Below are positions 62,339 through 64,000 of a stretch of DNA of 64,000 nt, in pieces; position 1 is the stretch's first letter; every line of letters starts with the position of its first letter. The position numbers and the translations under genes were made by a program. The notes beneath the pieces were generated by a model, which worked only from the letters and a program-made list of their open reading frames with translations, ran no database searches and had not been told where the DNA came from. Origin of the DNA: Thermoanaerobaculia bacterium (GTDB taxonomy: Bacteria > Acidobacteriota > Thermoanaerobaculia > Gp7-AA8); assembly GCA_017883205.1 (NCBI GenBank), contig JADGNZ010000034.1, positions 1 through 64,000 of the forward strand. Direction: 5' to 3'.

Positions 62339-62956
62339 ATGCCCCGTCAACTAATCCCACACAACGAATACCAAACACTAAAGATCCGATCGAGAGGCTA
62401 TCTCCCACATTGGGAGATCGAGGATGCAACCTACTCGATCACCCATCGGCTCATCGATTCGCTTCCCATCGAAGTCACGCGTCAGCTCTGGCTGGAAAAA
62501 CAGGCGATGGAACGCCAGATAACGGGCGGACTTCGCCCGCTCACCGTCATCGAGCGAAGCCGGATCGGGGACGCCTTCGCCATTCGTCTCGACGACGAGC
62601 TCCATGCAGAACGAGGAGCGTGTCATCTGCGAAATCCGCGACTCGCTGAAGTCGTCGCGGGCAACCTGCAGCATTTCAACGGCCGCCGATATGAACTTCA
62701 CTCATGGTGCGTGATGCCGAATCATGTTCATACGGTCGTGACGCCATTCGCCGGTGAAATTCTCGAAGAGATTCTTCATTCGTGGAAGTCGTACACAGCG
62801 CATAAGGCGACTGCGATTGTCGGAACGAGGAACCTTTGGGCTCGCGAGTATTTCGATCGGGTGATTCGCGATGAGCGGCATCTGGCGGATGCGATCAGCT
62901 ACGTGCGAAACAATCCTGCGAAGGCGGGATTGGTGAATTGGAAGTGGGTTGGGTGA
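62339..62956 (+). CDS. REP-associated tyrosine transposase (RAYT, Y1 type)
   Basis: A 205-residue transposase of the IS200/IS605-like Y1 superfamily. The HUH metal motif is in CVMPNHVHTVV (about residues 121-131), and the catalytic Tyr is in SYVRNNPAKAGL or in WAREYFDRVIRDERHLADAI, as in RAYT proteins. The N-terminus has a small domain with LPHWEIEDATYSITHRL, a usual RAYT start. It is flanked by REPs in inverted orientation on both sides (F3 and F4), matching a classical RAYT-REP unit. RAYTs are thought to spread REPs by single-strand cutting. Confidence 0.93.
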   Translation: MPRQLIPHNEYQTLKIRSRGYLPHWEIEDATYSITHRLIDSLPIEVTRQLWLEKQAMERQITGGLRPLTVIERSRIGDAFAIRLDDELHAERGACHLRNPRLAEVVAGNLQHFNGRRYELHSWCVMPNHVHTVVTPFAGEILEEILHSWKSYTAHKATAIVGTRNLWAREYFDRVIRDERHLADAISYVRNNPAKAGLVNWKWVG

Positions 62957-62959
62957 GAA

Positions 62960-63023
62960 TCGCCGGCGAGCCGCCGGCGGTACAGCCGGCGGGCCGCCGG
63001 CGCTACACTCGCGGCCCGCCGGT
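62960..63023 (-). repeat. REP element F4, inverted downstream of RAYT
   Basis: On the minus strand it reads GTAGCG, palindrome CCGGCGGCCCGCCGG, CTGTACC, palindrome GCCGGCGGCTCGCCGGC. It is oriented opposite to F3 so the two enclose the transposase gene. It may serve as terminator for both RAYT and the convergent slipin gene. An extra CGGCCCGCCGG unit lies at 63012-63022. Confidence 0.88.
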
Positions 63024-63029
63024 TTGTTC

Positions 63030-63962
63030 CTATGCGGCCGGCTCTGCTGGTGCGGAGCCGGTCAACTGGCGTTGCGCCATGGCGGCCATGCCCATCAGGC
63101 CGCCCATACCCATCGACTCCACTGCCGTCGACGGAACGATCATCATCGCGCCCTTTTCCTTCAGACCCTCGTACAGCATGTTCATGGCGCGGAGGTGCAG
63201 GGCAGTCGGGTTGTCGTGGTACGAGATTGACGCGACCTGGAAGAGCTTGGCGATCTCCACTTCTGCTTCGCCGAGAATGATGCGGGCGGCTTTCTCGCGC
63301 GCGGCCTGCGCTTCGCGCGACATCGCGTCCTGCAGCGCATCAGGAATGATCACGTCGCGCATCTCCACCGACTGCACGGTCACGCCCCACGGATTGCAGC
63401 GGCCGTCGATGAGCTCCTGAAGCAGCTCTTCGATCTTCTCGCGTCCGCGCAGCAGATCGCCCAGCGATGTGCGGCCGATGATGTCGCGCAGCGCGGTCTG
63501 CGCGGCCCAGCTCACGGCATCCTGATATTGCTGCACTTCGAGCGCTGCCTTCTCGGCGTCGTACACCATCCAGAAGAGGACGGCGTCGACGTTGACTGGA
63601 ACGGTGTCCGAGGTCAGCGTCTGCTCGGCGGCGAAACTCGTCGTGATCACGCGCTGATCGATCCACGACGAAACCGTGTCAATGAACGGCACGATCCAGA
63701 AGAGTCCGGGTCCGCGCAGTCCGACGAAGCGCCCGAGGCGAAGGACGACCGCCTTCTCCCACTGCTTTGCTACTTTGGGCGATTGCATGAGGACCAGGCC
63801 GAGCAGGAGACCGGAGATGACTCCGACGGGATTCTCCATCGCGATCGTGACGGCCAGGCCGATCACGACCGGTAGGACCAGAACGGCCACGGCGACGATG
63901 TTGACGCGAGGCCCCTGGGGACGAACACGTGGTTGGCTGGCGATTGCTGCGACTGGAAACAT
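63030..63962 (-). CDS. SPFH-domain slipin (stomatin/prohibitin family)
   Basis: A 310-residue membrane protein. Two N-terminal hydrophobic segments (NIVAVAVLVLPVVIGLAVTI, GVISGLLLGLVLM) are followed by an SPFH domain (about 70-255, KAVVLRLGRFVGLRGPGLFW, TVPVNVDAVLFWMVYDAEKA, LLRGREKIEELLQELIDGRC, AAREKAARIILGEAEVEI). The C-terminus is low-complexity, rich in Met, Gly and Ala. Slipins usually pair with an NfeD-type membrane protease partner. A likely partner gene overlaps its start. Strong Shine-Dalgarno (GGAAGGAGAAAGC). Role in membrane microdomains is by family. Confidence 0.93.
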   Translation of the reverse strand: MFPVAAIASQPRVRPQGPRVNIVAVAVLVLPVVIGLAVTIAMENPVGVISGLLLGLVLMQSPKVAKQWEKAVVLRLGRFVGLRGPGLFWIVPFIDTVSSWIDQRVITTSFAAEQTLTSDTVPVNVDAVLFWMVYDAEKAALEVQQYQDAVSWAAQTALRDIIGRTSLGDLLRGREKIEELLQELIDGRCNPWGVTVQSVEMRDVIIPDALQDAMSREAQAAREKAARIILGEAEVEIAKLFQVASISYHDNPTALHLRAMNMLYEGLKEKGAMMIVPSTAVESMGMGGLMGMAAMAQRQLTGSAPAEPAA

Positions 63963-64000
63963 TAGCTTTCTCCTTCCTTCAGTCGCCGCGCGATCTGCTG
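63962..64000 (-). CDS. C-terminal end of a gene overlapping slipin, probably nfeD
   Basis: The minus-strand frame ...QQIARRLKEGES ends in TAA that overlaps the slipin ATG (TAATG), the usual tight coupling of an NfeD-type protein with its slipin. Only 12 codons are in the window, so the name rests on the usual neighbour alone. Confidence 0.4.
   Translation of the reverse strand, partial: QQIARRLKEGES

Overview
This window looks like a chromosomal segment of a high-GC, Gram-negative, double-membraned heterotroph. Evidence is LPS sugar genes (kdsA, kdsB), BamD, CpoB-like and TonB-receptor genes, many lipoproteins, and the MEP-pathway gene ispG. The mix of large carboxypeptidase-regulatory-like/TonB receptors, a DUF4388-like tail module, a SARP-type regulator, PASTA protein next to rpe and spmA/spmB without other spore genes suggests Acidobacteriota (Thermoanaerobaculia-like). 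This is an inference from gene content, not a search result. There are no rRNA genes, no CRISPR array and no tRNA that I can recognise.

Layout. 1-2115: IS481-type insertion sequence and a repeat-filled gap. 2116-4326: two-gene signalling unit and a 22-unit 21-bp tandem array. 4327-12781: mostly minus-strand housekeeping genes (aroB, aspS, gamma-carbonic anhydrase, MFS exporter, folA, thyA, subtilase). 12846-17175: lysA, D-aminoacylase-like lipoprotein and amino-acid permease, a plausible D-amino acid/diaminopimelate unit. 17195-21263: minus-strand cassette of a large membrane protein, patatin-like lipoprotein and small PEGA-like protein, with a broken permease fragment inside it. 21264-30516: spmB/spmA, a sulfatase-fold TPR lipoprotein, TonB receptor, era, CorC-like protein, DUF4149-like protein. 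30574-40171: small secreted protein, flavin reductase, CNB-domain protein with def, and the run lon-PASTA-rpe-bamD-cpoB. 40363-49439: PHP phosphoesterase, an unclassified repeat-embedded ORF, a receptor-like barrel, a four-helix-bundle ORF fused in frame to pyruvate kinase, a 42-bp tandem array, aroF. 49534-57170: KDO branch (kdsB-pyrG-kdsA) and a glycosyltransferase-like membrane protein. 57179-64000: VOC protein, SARP-receiver fusion, PLP decarboxylase, ispG-lspA, a RAYT transposase flanked by REPs, slipin.

The most unusual property is the intergenic DNA. At least six families of dispersed hairpins occur. In several families each arm is itself a short tandem repeat: A, GGGGAGTG/CACTCCCC; B, GGGAGTCGGGGGTCGG; C, AAGGATGAAGG; D, GATCAGAGATTAG; E, CACGCGGAG or CACAGAGGACACAGAG. 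F is a GTAG-headed double-palindrome REP. They nest in each other, enter coding sequences in frame, and three of them carry an embedded ORF: REP with RAYT, A with the four-helix-bundle ORF, E with the unclassified ORF at 41502. The RAYT and the four-helix-bundle ORF share a similar leader of about 45 bp placed directly after a hairpin of their own family. This repeat/ORF system is the best candidate here for something undescribed.

A second general feature is leaderless transcription. At ten or more genes a good -10 hexamer (consensus TANAAT) ends only 5-8 nt before the start codon, with no Shine-Dalgarno. This was used to choose several starts.
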